Positions 42,690 to 53,875 of a stretch of 64,000 nucleotides of DNA are shown one piece after another (the first letter of the stretch is position 1; the number at the start of each line of letters is the position of its first letter). Source of the stretch: Marivivens niveibacter (GTDB lineage: Bacteria; Pseudomonadota; Alphaproteobacteria; Rhodobacterales; Rhodobacteraceae). The notes beneath the pieces are model-generated. The model saw nothing but the letters and a program-made list of their open reading frames with translations, was not told the origin of the DNA and ran no database searches. Location: NCBI RefSeq assembly GCF_002150005.2, contig NZ_MSPP01000002.1, positions 372,001 to 436,000 on the forward strand. The letters run 5' to 3'. The position numbers were made by a program, and so were the translations under genes.

Positions 42690-43541
42690 ATGCCCGAATT
42701 GCCAGAGGTAGAGACAGTCCGCCGCGGATTAATCCCAGCCATGGAAGGGCAGGTGATATCAAATGCCGCCGTAAACCGCCCAGACCTGCGTTGGCCGTTT
42801 CCGGAAAATATGGCGGAACGTCTGACAGGCAAGAGGATCAACGCCCTGCGCCGTCGGTCGAAATACATCCTGATGGATCTGGATTCGGGTGAAACGCTGT
42901 TGGTGCATCTGGGCATGTCTGGCCGCATGACGATTTCGGGTGTGGCTGTTGGCGAATTCCATCACCCGCATCCGACGCCTGAAAAACACGACCATGTTGT
43001 GTTCGATATGGAAAACGGCGCACGGGTGACATTCAACGATGCACGCCGTTTTGGGGCGATGGATTTGCTGGATACCGCCACGGCCGAAGATCATTGGTTG
43101 CTGCGTGATATCGGGCCCGAACCGTTTTCCAACGCCTTTAACGAATCGTACCTGATCGACCGTTTCCGCGGCAAAAACAGTCCGATTAAAACCGCGCTAC
43201 TGGATCAGGGAATCGTGGCGGGCTTGGGCAACATCTATGTGTGCGAGGTGCTGTTTCGCACAGGAATTAATCCCAAACGAAAAGCAGGGCAGATATCCGC
43301 TCAGCGCATCGCTACCTTGGTTCCTGCCATCCGCGAGGTGTTGGCCGAGGCAATTGAATCGGGGGGATCGTCGCTGAAAGATCATAGGCAAGCGGACGGT
43401 AAGTTAGGGTATTTTCAGCATAATTTCCGTGTTTATGATCGCGAAGGCCAGCCATGCCAAACAGGCGATGCAGGTCACGTGATTCAGCGATTCGTGCAGT
43501 CGGGACGCTCAACTTTCTATTGTCCGCAATGCCAAAGATAA
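42690..43541 (+). CDS. mutM: Formamidopyrimidine-DNA glycosylase with incomplete zinc finger
   Basis: MutM removes 8-oxoguanine and formamidopyrimidines. The catalytic Pro2-Glu3 ([14 protein letters not shown]), the Lys of [11 protein letters not shown] and the helix-two-turn-helix ([18 protein letters not shown]) are present. The C-terminal finger reads [27 protein letters not shown]: Cys256, Cys278 and Cys281 are present but the fourth ligand expected near residue 260 is Asp, with His263 nearby. Zinc binding may be altered, or use His263 instead. 283 aa from ATG 42690, divergent from ubiE. Confidence 0.95.
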   Translation: MPELPEVETVRRGLIPAMEGQVISNAAVNRPDLRWPFPENMAERLTGKRINALRRRSKYILMDLDSGETLLVHLGMSGRMTISGVAVGEFHHPHPTPEKHDHVVFDMENGARVTFNDARRFGAMDLLDTATAEDHWLLRDIGPEPFSNAFNESYLIDRFRGKNSPIKTALLDQGIVAGLGNIYVCEVLFRTGINPKRKAGQISAQRIATLVPAIREVLAEAIESGGSSLKDHRQADGKLGYFQHNFRVYDREGQPCQTGDAGHVIQRFVQSGRSTFYCPQCQR

Positions 43542-43604
43542 CTTGAACGCTGTCACAGCTTTGTTAATCACTGAGGTCCAAGACAACAGCAACCGAGGCT
43601 GCAA

Positions 43605-44381
43605 ATGGCTTATGAGACCATCAACGTGGACGTTCAGGGATACGTCTCACTTATCACCCTGAACCGACCAGAGGCTCTCAATGCATTAAATTCCAAGCTG
43701 TTGGGCGAATTGTCCTCAGCGCTTGAGGCGGCAGACGAGAACGACAAAGTTCGCTGCGTCGTTATCACCGGATCGGAAAAAGCATTCGCGGCTGGCGCCG
43801 ATATTTCTGAAATGTCGGACAAATCGTTCGTCGACATGATGACCGAAAAGTTTTTTACGGCGGAAAGCGACCGTTTCAATAACACCCGAAAACCAATCAT
43901 TGCAGCCGTGTCCGGCTATGCGCTGGGCGGTGGGTGTGAATTGGCAATGATGTGCGATTTCATCATTGCGGCAGACAACGCAAAATTTGGCCAGCCGGAA
44001 ATCAATCTGGGCGTGATCGCCGGATTGGGCGGCACGCAGCGTCTGACCCGTTATGTCGGCAAAGCGAAATCCATGGAAATGCACCTGACGGGTCGTTTCA
44101 TGGATGCTGAAGAGGCCGAACGTTCGGGACTAGTATCCCGCGTGGTGCCTGCCAAAAAGCTAAAAGAAGAAGCCATGTCAGCGGCTAACAAGATCGCTGA
44201 GAAATCCATGCTTGCTACGATGGCGGCCAAAGACTGCGTGAACAAAGCATATGAGATGTCTTTGGAGCAGGGGTTGGCCTACGAACGTGGTCAGTTCTAT
44301 TCGCTGTTTGCGACCGAAGACCAAAAAGAGGGCATGGCAGCTTTCCTTGAAAAACGCGAACCTCAGTTCCGCGACCGCTAA
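43605..44381 (+). CDS. Enoyl-CoA hydratase/crotonase family protein
   Basis: This 258-aa crotonase carries the oxyanion-hole stretches [12 protein letters not shown] and [16 protein letters not shown], plus the catalytic Glu region [20 protein letters not shown] with both acidic positions. It is a short-chain enoyl-CoA hydratase (EchA/PaaF/FadB-like), hydrating trans-2-enoyl-CoA in beta-oxidation. It is conserved in this position before rpsT in roseobacters, as I recall. Confidence 0.93.
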   Translation: MAYETINVDVQGYVSLITLNRPEALNALNSKLLGELSSALEAADENDKVRCVVITGSEKAFAAGADISEMSDKSFVDMMTEKFFTAESDRFNNTRKPIIAAVSGYALGGGCELAMMCDFIIAADNAKFGQPEINLGVIAGLGGTQRLTRYVGKAKSMEMHLTGRFMDAEEAERSGLVSRVVPAKKLKEEAMSAANKIAEKSMLATMAAKDCVNKAYEMSLEQGLAYERGQFYSLFATEDQKEGMAAFLEKREPQFRDR

Positions 44382-44396
44382 AACACTTGCCTTTTT

Positions 44397-44421
44397 GGGC
44401 GGCGGGCATTAAACGCCGCCC
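44397..44421 (+). terminator. Hairpin after the enoyl-CoA hydratase gene
   Basis: GGGCGGCG (44397-44404) pairs perfectly with CGCCGCCC (44414-44421) over a 9-nt loop, 15 bp after the stop. No T run follows, so termination is likely but less certain. Confidence 0.55.
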
Positions 44422-44532
44422 GATACATGCGCGTGAGGCCCGCTCTGGCCAGAATCAGCCGGTTCCTATGAACCTTTGGTGGGCTTTCGTGCGTTCGACA
44501 TTTTATTGGCCCAGACCAAAAGGAACCGCACT

Positions 44533-44796
44533 ATGGCAAACACAGCCCAGTCCAAAAAACGCGCACGTCAGAACGAACGCCGCGCCGACATCAACAAAAT
44601 GCGCCGTTCGCGCATCCGCACCTTCCTGCGCACCGTAGAAGAAGCTATCGCTTCGGGTGACAAAGAAGCAGCAGCAGCAGCTCTGAAAGCAGCACAGCCT
44701 GAACTGATGCGTGGCGTTACCAAAGGTATCTTCCACAAAAACACAGCGTCGCGCAAAATGTCGCGTCTGGCTTCCCGCGTTAAATCGCTGGGCTAA
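44533..44796 (+). CDS. rpsT: 30S ribosomal protein S20
   Basis: S20 binds 16S rRNA early in 30S assembly. The 87-aa, Lys/Arg/Ala-rich sequence ([45 protein letters not shown]) is diagnostic. ATG 44533 is the family start; AAAAGGAA precedes. A strong terminator follows. Its location just before dnaA is typical of the group. Confidence 0.97.
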   Translation: MANTAQSKKRARQNERRADINKMRRSRIRTFLRTVEEAIASGDKEAAAAALKAAQPELMRGVTKGIFHKNTASRKMSRLASRVKSLG

Positions 44797-44842
44797 TCCC
44801 GCTGATTCCATCCTTTCGGATGGTCCATAGAACTATTTGAAG

Positions 44843-44866
44843 CGCGCCCTTTTTGGGCGCGTTTTT
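44843..44866 (+). terminator. Rho-independent terminator of rpsT
   Basis: CGCGCCC (44843-44849) pairs with GGGCGCG (44855-44861), loop of five T, followed by TTTTT. Confidence 0.93.
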
Positions 44867-45344
44867 GTTGCGCGGATGCCACCAAATTTTGGTTTTCTAA
44901 GCGGTCAAAAAAGGCCGAGAGATTCTTTTTCCAGAAAGTCAGAGTCAAGGACGTTGTTGTGTTGAAGGGAGCGCCCTGACGTTGCTAGTTTCACCCAAGC
45001 GATTCACATCGTTCCTGGGGGAGCATCGTGAAAGCGATCTTGAATAGCGTCAGATTTGATCTGACTTGCTGCTGTTCTTTTATCGTTACTCCTGATCGAT
45101 CTTTCGATCAGCGCAGCTAGGCAGCCGATGTCATTGATATCGGACAGCTTTCTGTACCCCGGACGGATTGCGTCACACGCCCAACGAGGCGCTGACGCGG
45201 GCCGTATATGATAGGATGAAAACGACATAGCGTTCGGAGTGGGACTCTGAGCGGTGGGAAATTTTTGTCCGTTTGAACAGTGTGGAGTGGACTGTGGGGG
45301 TCTGCGAGCGAAGATTTAAAGACTGGGATAGGTACGGGACAAAA
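44867..45344 (+). promoter_or_regulatory. dnaA upstream region: palindromes and GANTC sites
   Basis: This 478-bp non-coding stretch precedes dnaA. It holds three inverted repeats: GTCAGAT-ttg-ATCTGAC (45049-45065), CTGATCGA-tctt-TCGATCAG (45092-45111) and CCGAT-N9-ATCGG (45125-45143). It has four GANTC (CcrM methylation) sites at 44921, 44942, 45001 and 45243. I found no perfect TTATCCACA DnaA box on either strand; the closest is TGTGGAGTG near 45281. It likely carries the cell-cycle-controlled dnaA promoter; origin activity is not shown. Confidence 0.6.
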
Positions 45345-46697
45345 ATGACTATGTGGGGCTCAATCCGCGAGACACTTAAAAACAATATTGGCACAGGCAA
45401 CTTTACGAACTGGATTGAACCGCTCGAATTTCTGCATGTTGACAATGGCGTTGCGTATTTCAATGCGCCGACCAAATTCTTTGGCGACTATGTGAGCCAG
45501 AATTTTGCAGATCAGATCATCTATCATTTGAACCGCAATGGTGCGCAGACGGAACGTTTGTCTTTTGCTGTATCCGCGGCTGCCAATAACCCACGCCCAA
45601 ATGTTGAGCCGAAGCCTGTGGCGAATCCGGTCCGCATGCCGTCCGAAGGTTCGGTTATTCCAGATGTCCCGCTGGATCCACGTTTTACCTTTGATAATTT
45701 CGTTGTCGGTAAACCAAACGAATTGGCCCACGCTGCTGCCCGCCGCGTCGCCGAAGGTGGCCCAGTCACCTTTAACCCGCTGTTCCTGTACGGTGGTGTT
45801 GGTCTGGGTAAAACGCACCTTATGCACGCGGTTGCCCATGAAATCCGCCGCCGTAACCCAGAAAAAACAGTTCTATATATCTCGGCTGAACAGTTCATGT
45901 ATCGCTTCATCTCGGCGCTGAAAGACCGCAAGATGATTGACTTTAAACAACTGTTCCGTTCGGTCGACGTTCTGATGGTCGACGACGTTCAATTCATTGC
46001 TGGCAAGGATTCCACTCAAGAGGAGTTTTTCCACACCTTCAACGCACTGGTTGAGGCACGCAAACAGATCATCATCTCTGCGGATCGCGCCCCAGGCGAA
46101 ATCAAGGACATGGAAGAGCGTATTCAGACCCGTCTGCAATGCGGTCTGGTCGTTGACCTGCACCCAACCGATTACGAACTGCGTGTCGGTATTCTGCAGA
46201 CCAAAGCAGAACTATACGCCGAACAGTTCCCAGGTTTGGAAATTGATCCAGGCGTATTGGAATTCCTTGCGCACAAAATCACCACCAACGTCCGCGTTCT
46301 AGAAGGCGCCTTGAACCGTCTGTTCGCGATGGCGTCGCTGGTTGGCAAACCGATCACGCTAGAAATGACGCAAGACTGTTTGGCCGACCTGTTGAAATCG
46401 TCCGAACGCCGCGTGACCATTGATGAAATCCAGCGCAAAGTTGCTGAACATTTTAACATCCGTCTGTCGGATCTGATCGGCCCGAAACGCCTGCGTGCCT
46501 ATGCGCGTCCGCGTCAGGTTGCGATGTGGCTGGCAAAGCAGCTGACCAATCGGAGCTTGCCAGAAATCGGACGTAAATTCGGTGGCCGTGACCATACAAC
46601 CGTGATGCATGGTGTGCGCCGGATTGACGAACTTTCGGAAAAAGATTCCCAGTTGGCCGATGAACTAGAGCTGCTGCGCCGCACCTTGGCGTCTTGA
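45345..46697 (+). CDS. dnaA: Chromosomal replication initiator DnaA
   Basis: DnaA opens the replication origin. Domains in order: N-terminal domain I (WGSIRETLKNNIGTGNFTNWIEPLEFL), AAA+ domain with Walker A GGVGLGKTHL, Walker B VDDVQFIAGK, sensor motifs, and the C-terminal DNA-binding domain with RDHTTVMHGVRRI. I chose ATG 45345 (GGGAC upstream), which starts at the family's first conserved residues; an upstream ATG at 45273 would add 24 atypical residues. 450 aa. Confidence 0.97.
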   Translation: MTMWGSIRETLKNNIGTGNFTNWIEPLEFLHVDNGVAYFNAPTKFFGDYVSQNFADQIIYHLNRNGAQTERLSFAVSAAANNPRPNVEPKPVANPVRMPSEGSVIPDVPLDPRFTFDNFVVGKPNELAHAAARRVAEGGPVTFNPLFLYGGVGLGKTHLMHAVAHEIRRRNPEKTVLYISAEQFMYRFISALKDRKMIDFKQLFRSVDVLMVDDVQFIAGKDSTQEEFFHTFNALVEARKQIIISADRAPGEIKDMEERIQTRLQCGLVVDLHPTDYELRVGILQTKAELYAEQFPGLEIDPGVLEFLAHKITTNVRVLEGALNRLFAMASLVGKPITLEMTQDCLADLLKSSERRVTIDEIQRKVAEHFNIRLSDLIGPKRLRAYARPRQVAMWLAKQLTNRSLPEIGRKFGGRDHTTVMHGVRRIDELSEKDSQLADELELLRRTLAS

Positions 46698-46805
46698 CGC
46701 TGGTCGCGCAGTATTCAACAGTCATAAAAAGAGCTTGAGCCTTGGAATTAAACCGTTAGGTTTCATTTTCCGGCCAGGTCGGGTCCGACAAGCGGAGCGA
46801 GAGAC

Positions 46806-47924
46806 ATGAAATTCAGTATCGAACGGGCGGTATTGCTCAAGGCTGTGGCACAAGCGCAGTCAGTTGTGGAACGCAGGAACACAATTCCAATCCTCGCCAA
46901 CGTTCTGATCGAGGCCGAAGGCAATAACGTACAATTCCGCGCGACCGATTTGGATATCGAAGTCGTGGACAAAGCCGACGCAATGGTTGAACGCGCTGGC
47001 GCAACCACAGTCGCTGCGGTCACCTTGAACGAAATCGTACGTAAATTGCCAGACGGCGCATTGGTTACCCTGACCGAAGACGGCGTCAAAGGTCGCCTGA
47101 CCATCGAAGCGGGTCGTTCAAACTTTAGCCTGGCGACCCTGCCCAAAGAAGATTTCCCCGTGATGGCGTCGTCGGACTATACCACGAACTTCTCGGCGCC
47201 TGCGCCGGTGCTGCGTCGTTTGTTCGATAAATCGAAATTCGCGATTTCTACCGAAGAAACCCGTTATTATCTGAACGGCGTTTACATGCACATCGCTGAT
47301 GGCGAAGACGGCCGCGCGCTGCGTTGCGTTGCGACTGACGGTCACCGTCTGGCCCGCATCGATGCAGCAATGCCAGAAAACGCAGGCGATATGCCGGGTG
47401 TGATTGTGCCGCGTAAAACCGTTGGCGAATTGCGTAAACTGCTGGATGACGACGAAATGCAGATTGCTGTATCTGTGTCGGAAACCAAAGTTCGTTTTGC
47501 GACCCCGAACATTACCCTGACATCCAAGGTGATCGATGGAACCTTCCCTGATTACACCCGCGTGATCCCTCAAGGGAACACCCGTAAATTGGAAGTCGAC
47601 GCCAGCGATTTCGCTAAGGCCGTTGACCGTGTGGCGACCGTCTCGTCCGAACGCAGCCGCGCTGTCAAACTGTCGCTGGACGAAGATCGTCTGGTCCTGT
47701 CCGTGAACGCGCCAGACAGCGGTGCCGCGACCGAAGAACTGGCCGTGGCTTATGATGACGAACGTCTGGAAATCGGTTTCAACGCGAAATACCTGCTGGA
47801 AATCGCATCCCAAGTGGACCGCGAAAACGCGGTGTTCCTGTTCAACTCCTCGGGCGATCCGACCTTGATGCGCGAAGGCAATGATACTTCGGCGGTCTAT
47901 GTCGTGATGCCAATGCGCGTGTGA
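46806..47924 (+). CDS. dnaN: DNA polymerase III beta subunit (sliding clamp)
   Basis: The clamp gives the polymerase processivity. Conserved: MKFSIERAVLLKAVAQAQSVVERRNTIPILANVL, the internal EETRYYLNGVYMH, and the C-terminal PMRV. 372 aa is standard. It follows dnaA by 108 bp with its own AGCGGAG ribosome site, and precedes recF by 40 bp. Confidence 0.97.
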   Translation: MKFSIERAVLLKAVAQAQSVVERRNTIPILANVLIEAEGNNVQFRATDLDIEVVDKADAMVERAGATTVAAVTLNEIVRKLPDGALVTLTEDGVKGRLTIEAGRSNFSLATLPKEDFPVMASSDYTTNFSAPAPVLRRLFDKSKFAISTEETRYYLNGVYMHIADGEDGRALRCVATDGHRLARIDAAMPENAGDMPGVIVPRKTVGELRKLLDDDEMQIAVSVSETKVRFATPNITLTSKVIDGTFPDYTRVIPQGNTRKLEVDASDFAKAVDRVATVSSERSRAVKLSLDEDRLVLSVNAPDSGAATEELAVAYDDERLEIGFNAKYLLEIASQVDRENAVFLFNSSGDPTLMREGNDTSAVYVVMPMRV

Positions 47925-47964
47925 CGCAGGGCGCGACCATGTTTGAATATTCAGGAGGCCGCGA

Positions 47965-49065
47965 ATGAGCGGCCTTTCTGTTGACCATATTCTGCTGTCG
48001 CATTTTCGATCCCACAAACGGGTCGAGATTGATTTTGATGGTCGGCCCGTTGCGATTTTCGGGCCTAACGGCGCAGGCAAAACCAACATTCTAGAGGCGA
48101 TTTCGCTATTGTCCCCCGGGCGCGGTTTGCGCCGTGCGGCAGTGGACGACATTGTGCGCAAACCCGAAAGTCTGGGATGGAAAATGGCGGCTGATCTGCG
48201 GTCTGGCCACAATTCCCATGAAATCGAAATCTGGGCCGAACCAGAAAAAACGCGCAATCTGCGGATTGATGGCAAAGCGTCTGCGCAAACCGCATTGGGC
48301 CGCATTGCGCGGGTGTTGTGGCTGGTGCCATCTATGGACCGCCTGTGGATCGAAGGCGCCGAAGGCCGCCGCCGTTTTCTGGACCGCATGACGATGAGCT
48401 TTGAACCCGCCCATGCCGAGGCGGTTCTGGCTTATGAAAAATCGATGCGCGAACGCAATCGGTTGCTCAAGGATATGGTGCGAGATGCTCATTGGTATGC
48501 CGCGCTAGAGGCGCAGATGGCGACTGCAGGGGCCACGATCATGGCTGCGCGGCGCGATGCTGTGTTAAATTTGATGACGGCCCAATCACAGGCTGAAACG
48601 GCGTTCCCCGTGGCGGAACTGACAGTTTTGAACGCTGAGGGCACCCCCGAAACCGAAGCCGAATTGCGCAATGCATTCGCCGCAGGGCGTTCGCGCGATA
48701 TGGCGGCAGGGCGCACCCTAACTGGTCCGCATCGCAGCGATCTGGGCGCAGTATTTGCGGCGAAATCCATGCCCGCGGCGGATTGTTCTACGGGCGAACA
48801 AAAGGCGCTTTTGATCTCATTAATCCTTGCCAATGCACGTGCCTTGGCCGCGCAGATCGGCATGGCGCCGATCCTTTTGCTGGACGAGGTCGCTGCGCAT
48901 CTGGATGCAGGGCGTAGAGCGGCGCTCTATGATGAAATCTGCGCGCTGGGATCGCAGGCGTTCATGACGGGCACGGGCCCTGAACTATTCACCGAATTGT
49001 CCGACCGCGCCCAAAACGTCGAAGTCACCGACCAAGGGGGCGCATCGCATGTTGCCAGCTTTTGA
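47965..49065 (+). CDS. recF: DNA replication and repair protein RecF
   Basis: RecF loads RecA at gaps. Walker A FGPNGAGKTN, the signature CSTGEQKALLISLILA and Walker B PILLLDEVAAHLD are visible; 366 aa. AGGAGG precedes ATG 47965. It is coupled with the following acetyltransferase gene, which starts 17 bp inside its end. Confidence 0.96.
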   Translation: MSGLSVDHILLSHFRSHKRVEIDFDGRPVAIFGPNGAGKTNILEAISLLSPGRGLRRAAVDDIVRKPESLGWKMAADLRSGHNSHEIEIWAEPEKTRNLRIDGKASAQTALGRIARVLWLVPSMDRLWIEGAEGRRRFLDRMTMSFEPAHAEAVLAYEKSMRERNRLLKDMVRDAHWYAALEAQMATAGATIMAARRDAVLNLMTAQSQAETAFPVAELTVLNAEGTPETEAELRNAFAAGRSRDMAAGRTLTGPHRSDLGAVFAAKSMPAADCSTGEQKALLISLILANARALAAQIGMAPILLLDEVAAHLDAGRRAALYDEICALGSQAFMTGTGPELFTELSDRAQNVEVTDQGGASHVASF

Positions 49066-49579
49066 AACGATCAATGAATTCGACCTGACCCCTGAAACTG
49101 AGGCAGAGCTGACGACCCTGCTGGACCTTGCCTTTTCGCCGGAATTTGGCGGGGCGTCCTATCATCAACAACGTCACAATGTGCGCCTAATTCAACGGTC
49201 CAAAGGCGCGATTGTCGGGCATTTGGCCATCACCTATCGCACCGTAAGGTTGGGTGAACAGCTGCTGGATATCGTAGGTCTGGCCGAGGTTGCGACCCAT
49301 CCCAACCATCGCAGCCAAGGGATCGCTGGCCATTTGGTGCGTGGAAGTATCGATTTCGCGCGCAAAGTAGGCGCTGATGCGATGGTTCTGTTTGGTGATC
49401 GGCCCGTTTATGCGGCGAACGGATTTCAGGCGAAACCCAACCCCCTGCGCTGGGTGGCGATGACAGACAAACGCACGGTCGCCATCGAGCATCAAACCGA
49501 TGACCTGATGGTTTTGCCCTTGAATAATCGGTCGTGGGACGATCACCTGACGCTGGATTTGTTAGGGAATAAATTTTGA
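49049..49579 (+). CDS. GNAT family N-acetyltransferase
   Basis: This 176-aa protein has the GNAT acetyl-CoA-binding motif A: LAEVATHPNHRSQGIAGHLVRGS, and a preceding acceptor region. The substrate is unknown (N-terminal amines of proteins or small molecules). It begins inside recF (17-bp overlap) and ends in a TGATG overlap with the VOC gene, so recF-GNAT-VOC-LysE are one transcript. Confidence 0.85.
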   Translation: MLPAFETINEFDLTPETEAELTTLLDLAFSPEFGGASYHQQRHNVRLIQRSKGAIVGHLAITYRTVRLGEQLLDIVGLAEVATHPNHRSQGIAGHLVRGSIDFARKVGADAMVLFGDRPVYAANGFQAKPNPLRWVAMTDKRTVAIEHQTDDLMVLPLNNRSWDDHLTLDLLGNKF

Positions 49580-50010
49580 TGACACCGCAGCGCGTGACTT
49601 TAATCACTTTGGGCGTTTCTGATCTGGAACGCGCAAAATCGTTCTATGAAACATTGGGGTGGCAGGTCACCGCCGAACAGCCCGGCGTCGCGTTTTATCA
49701 GATTAACGGAATGGCCTTGGGCCTGTTTCCGACCACTGAATTGGCCAAAGATCAGGGCCGCGAAGGCGCGCCGCTGGGTGTTGGCAACATGACGCTGGCG
49801 CAAAATTTTACAACAACGGACGAAGTCGATGCCGCATTCGACGCTGCGCTGGCCGCAGGGGCAACCGCGCTAAAACGGCCAGAGCCCGTATTTTGGGGCG
49901 GATATTCAGGCTACTACGCCGATCCTGATGGTCACGTATGGGAAGTCGCCCATAATCCCTTTTGGCCTTTGAATGAGGACGGCAGCCTGACCCTGCCTGT
50001 TGCTGAATGA
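49579..50010 (+). CDS. VOC (glyoxalase-like) family protein
   Basis: The 143-aa protein shows the vicinal-oxygen-chelate pattern: RVTLITLGVSDLERAKSFYETLGW, and YYADPDGHVWEVAHNPFWP with metal-ligand His and Glu. Possible activities include glyoxalase, dioxygenase and antibiotic resistance; none can be picked. Start ATG 49579 overlaps the GNAT stop; its end overlaps lysE by ATGA. Confidence 0.87.
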   Translation: MTPQRVTLITLGVSDLERAKSFYETLGWQVTAEQPGVAFYQINGMALGLFPTTELAKDQGREGAPLGVGNMTLAQNFTTTDEVDAAFDAALAAGATALKRPEPVFWGGYSGYYADPDGHVWEVAHNPFWPLNEDGSLTLPVAE

Positions 50011-50627
50011 CGCTATCGATCGGTGATCTGGCGCTCTATGCGGGCGCGTTGTTTGTTCTGTTCATGACGCCCGGCCCTGTGTGGGTCGGCCTGATCGCAC
50101 GGGCGATGTCGGGCGGGTTTCGGGCCGCGTGGCCGCTGGCGATGGGCGTGGTCGTTGGCGACGTGCTATGGTCTGTGCTGGCGATTTTGGGCGTCAGTTG
50201 GATCGTGAACCAATACGGTGGGTTTCTGACGGGCATCAAATATGTGGCCTGCGTGACCTTTTTGGTCATGGGGTACATGGTCATCAGGAATGCGGATAAA
50301 TCCATCAGCTCCGATAGCCGTTTGACCCGCCCGGGGATGATGGCGGGGTTCATCGCGGGGCTGGCCGTGATTTTGGGCAACCCAAAGGCGATCCTGTTCT
50401 ACATGGGGATGCTGCCGGGGTTTTTTGATTTGACCGCGCTCACCACGCCCGACATTGTCGCCATTGCCGCATTATCGGCCATTGTGCCGTTTGTCGGAAA
50501 CCTGATCATGGGGGCGTTTATCGGGAAAATACGGGCTTTGCTGACCTCGCCAAAAGCGCTGCGCAGGATGAACCTAACGGCTGGTTGGCTGCTAATCGCC
50601 GTCGGGGTCATTATCCCCTTTGTCTAA
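50007..50627 (+). CDS. LysE family translocator (amino-acid exporter)
   Basis: This 206-aa, six-helix protein has the LysE/RhtB pattern: FVLFMTPGPVWVGLIARAMSGGF and LAVILGNPKAILFYMGMLPGFF. It exports an amino acid or derivative; the substrate is unknown. Coupled to the VOC gene, 80 bp before gyrB. Confidence 0.88.
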   Translation: MTLSIGDLALYAGALFVLFMTPGPVWVGLIARAMSGGFRAAWPLAMGVVVGDVLWSVLAILGVSWIVNQYGGFLTGIKYVACVTFLVMGYMVIRNADKSISSDSRLTRPGMMAGFIAGLAVILGNPKAILFYMGMLPGFFDLTALTTPDIVAIAALSAIVPFVGNLIMGAFIGKIRALLTSPKALRRMNLTAGWLLIAVGVIIPFV

Positions 50628-50668
50628 CCGCAAAATATAGCGTCTTACCCGTGACAATCGCCCAGTAA

Positions 50669-53143
<2,475 letters not shown>

Positions 53144-53160
53144 TTCCAATCTGATTGCTG

Positions 53161-53194
53161 AAAAGCCGCGTCAGGAAACTGGCGCGGCTTTTTT
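53161..53194 (+). terminator. Rho-independent terminator of gyrB
   Basis: AAAAGCCGCG (53161-53170) pairs with CGCGGCTTTT starting at 53183, then T run; 18 bp after the stop. Confidence 0.92.
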
Positions 53195-53288
53195 GTGCGT
53201 TGATCGATTTTTTGCATGAATATTAATGTAAATTCTTGTCAGCCGCAGGGCTGGGCTTAAACTTGGCTTTATATAGTTGGAGCCAAAA

Positions 53289-53846
53289 ATGACTGATGTT
53301 GCATCGTTAATCGCACGTATTGACCGCCTAGAGGCCGAAAGCGCAGTCCGCCAAACACAAATGAGGTACATGGCGCTTTGTGATACACCATGCCCTGAAT
53401 ATGGCGTGAAAACAGATGCTCAGCGAATTGATCTGATTATGGAGCTGTTCGCTCAAGACGCTATTTGGGAAGGTGTGGGCGTATATTACGACGGACAATT
53501 CGGCGCGGCCGTTGGTAAATCCGCCATCCGTGACCACTTCGAAAAATTTTGGGGCCAGAAAAAAGATCCGGCTCTTGTTTTGAATTGCCATTACGTGACA
53601 TCGGAACAAATTCAGGTCTCTGAAGATGCCCAAACAGCAACGGGGCAATGGGTGCATATGCAGCCATGGCTATATGCGGACGGTACGGCATTGCTGCGGT
53701 CATCACGCCTGAACAATGCCTATCGAAAGGATGAAATGGGCAACTGGGTGTTTACGCGAAACCGCACCGAAAACGTGTTTATCGCGCCGTTGCCAAATGG
53801 ATTTGCGACTGATTTCCCCAGCGCGTCGGTTGTAATGCGGCCATGA
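53289..53846 (+). CDS. NTF2-like (SnoaL-type) protein
   Basis: The 185-aa protein has the cone-shaped NTF2/SnoaL_4 pattern: RIDRLEAESAVRQTQMRYMALCDTP, ELFAQDAIWEGVGVYYDGQFGAAVGKSAIRDHFEKFWG, and WVFTRNRTENVFIAP. Such folds serve as isomerases, dehydratases or ring-hydroxylase beta subunits. ATG 53289 follows GGAG. It converges on the aldolase operon and shares its bidirectional terminator; a role in the catabolic locus is possible. Confidence 0.8.
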   Translation: MTDVASLIARIDRLEAESAVRQTQMRYMALCDTPCPEYGVKTDAQRIDLIMELFAQDAIWEGVGVYYDGQFGAAVGKSAIRDHFEKFWGQKKDPALVLNCHYVTSEQIQVSEDAQTATGQWVHMQPWLYADGTALLRSSRLNNAYRKDEMGNWVFTRNRTENVFIAPLPNGFATDFPSASVVMRP

Positions 53847-53847
53847 A

Positions 53848-53871
53848 AAAGCGCCCCAAACGGGGCGCTTT
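53848..53871. terminator. Bidirectional terminator
   Basis: AAAGCGCCCC (53848-53857) pairs with GGGGCGCTTT (53862-53871) around a 4-nt loop, with T-rich sequence on the plus side and A-rich on the other, between convergent genes. Confidence 0.9.
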
Positions 53872-53875
53872 GGTT

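Noticed and set aside
45273-45344. Upstream start adding 24 residues to DnaA
   Set aside because: The added residues are atypical and ATG 45345 matches the family start with a ribosome site.
44867-45344. Chromosomal origin oriC
   Set aside because: No perfect DnaA boxes and no clear AT-rich unwinding element; kept only as a regulatory region.
47118-48389. 423-residue open frame on the minus strand
   Set aside because: Antisense to dnaN and recF, with no recognisable domain or ribosome site.
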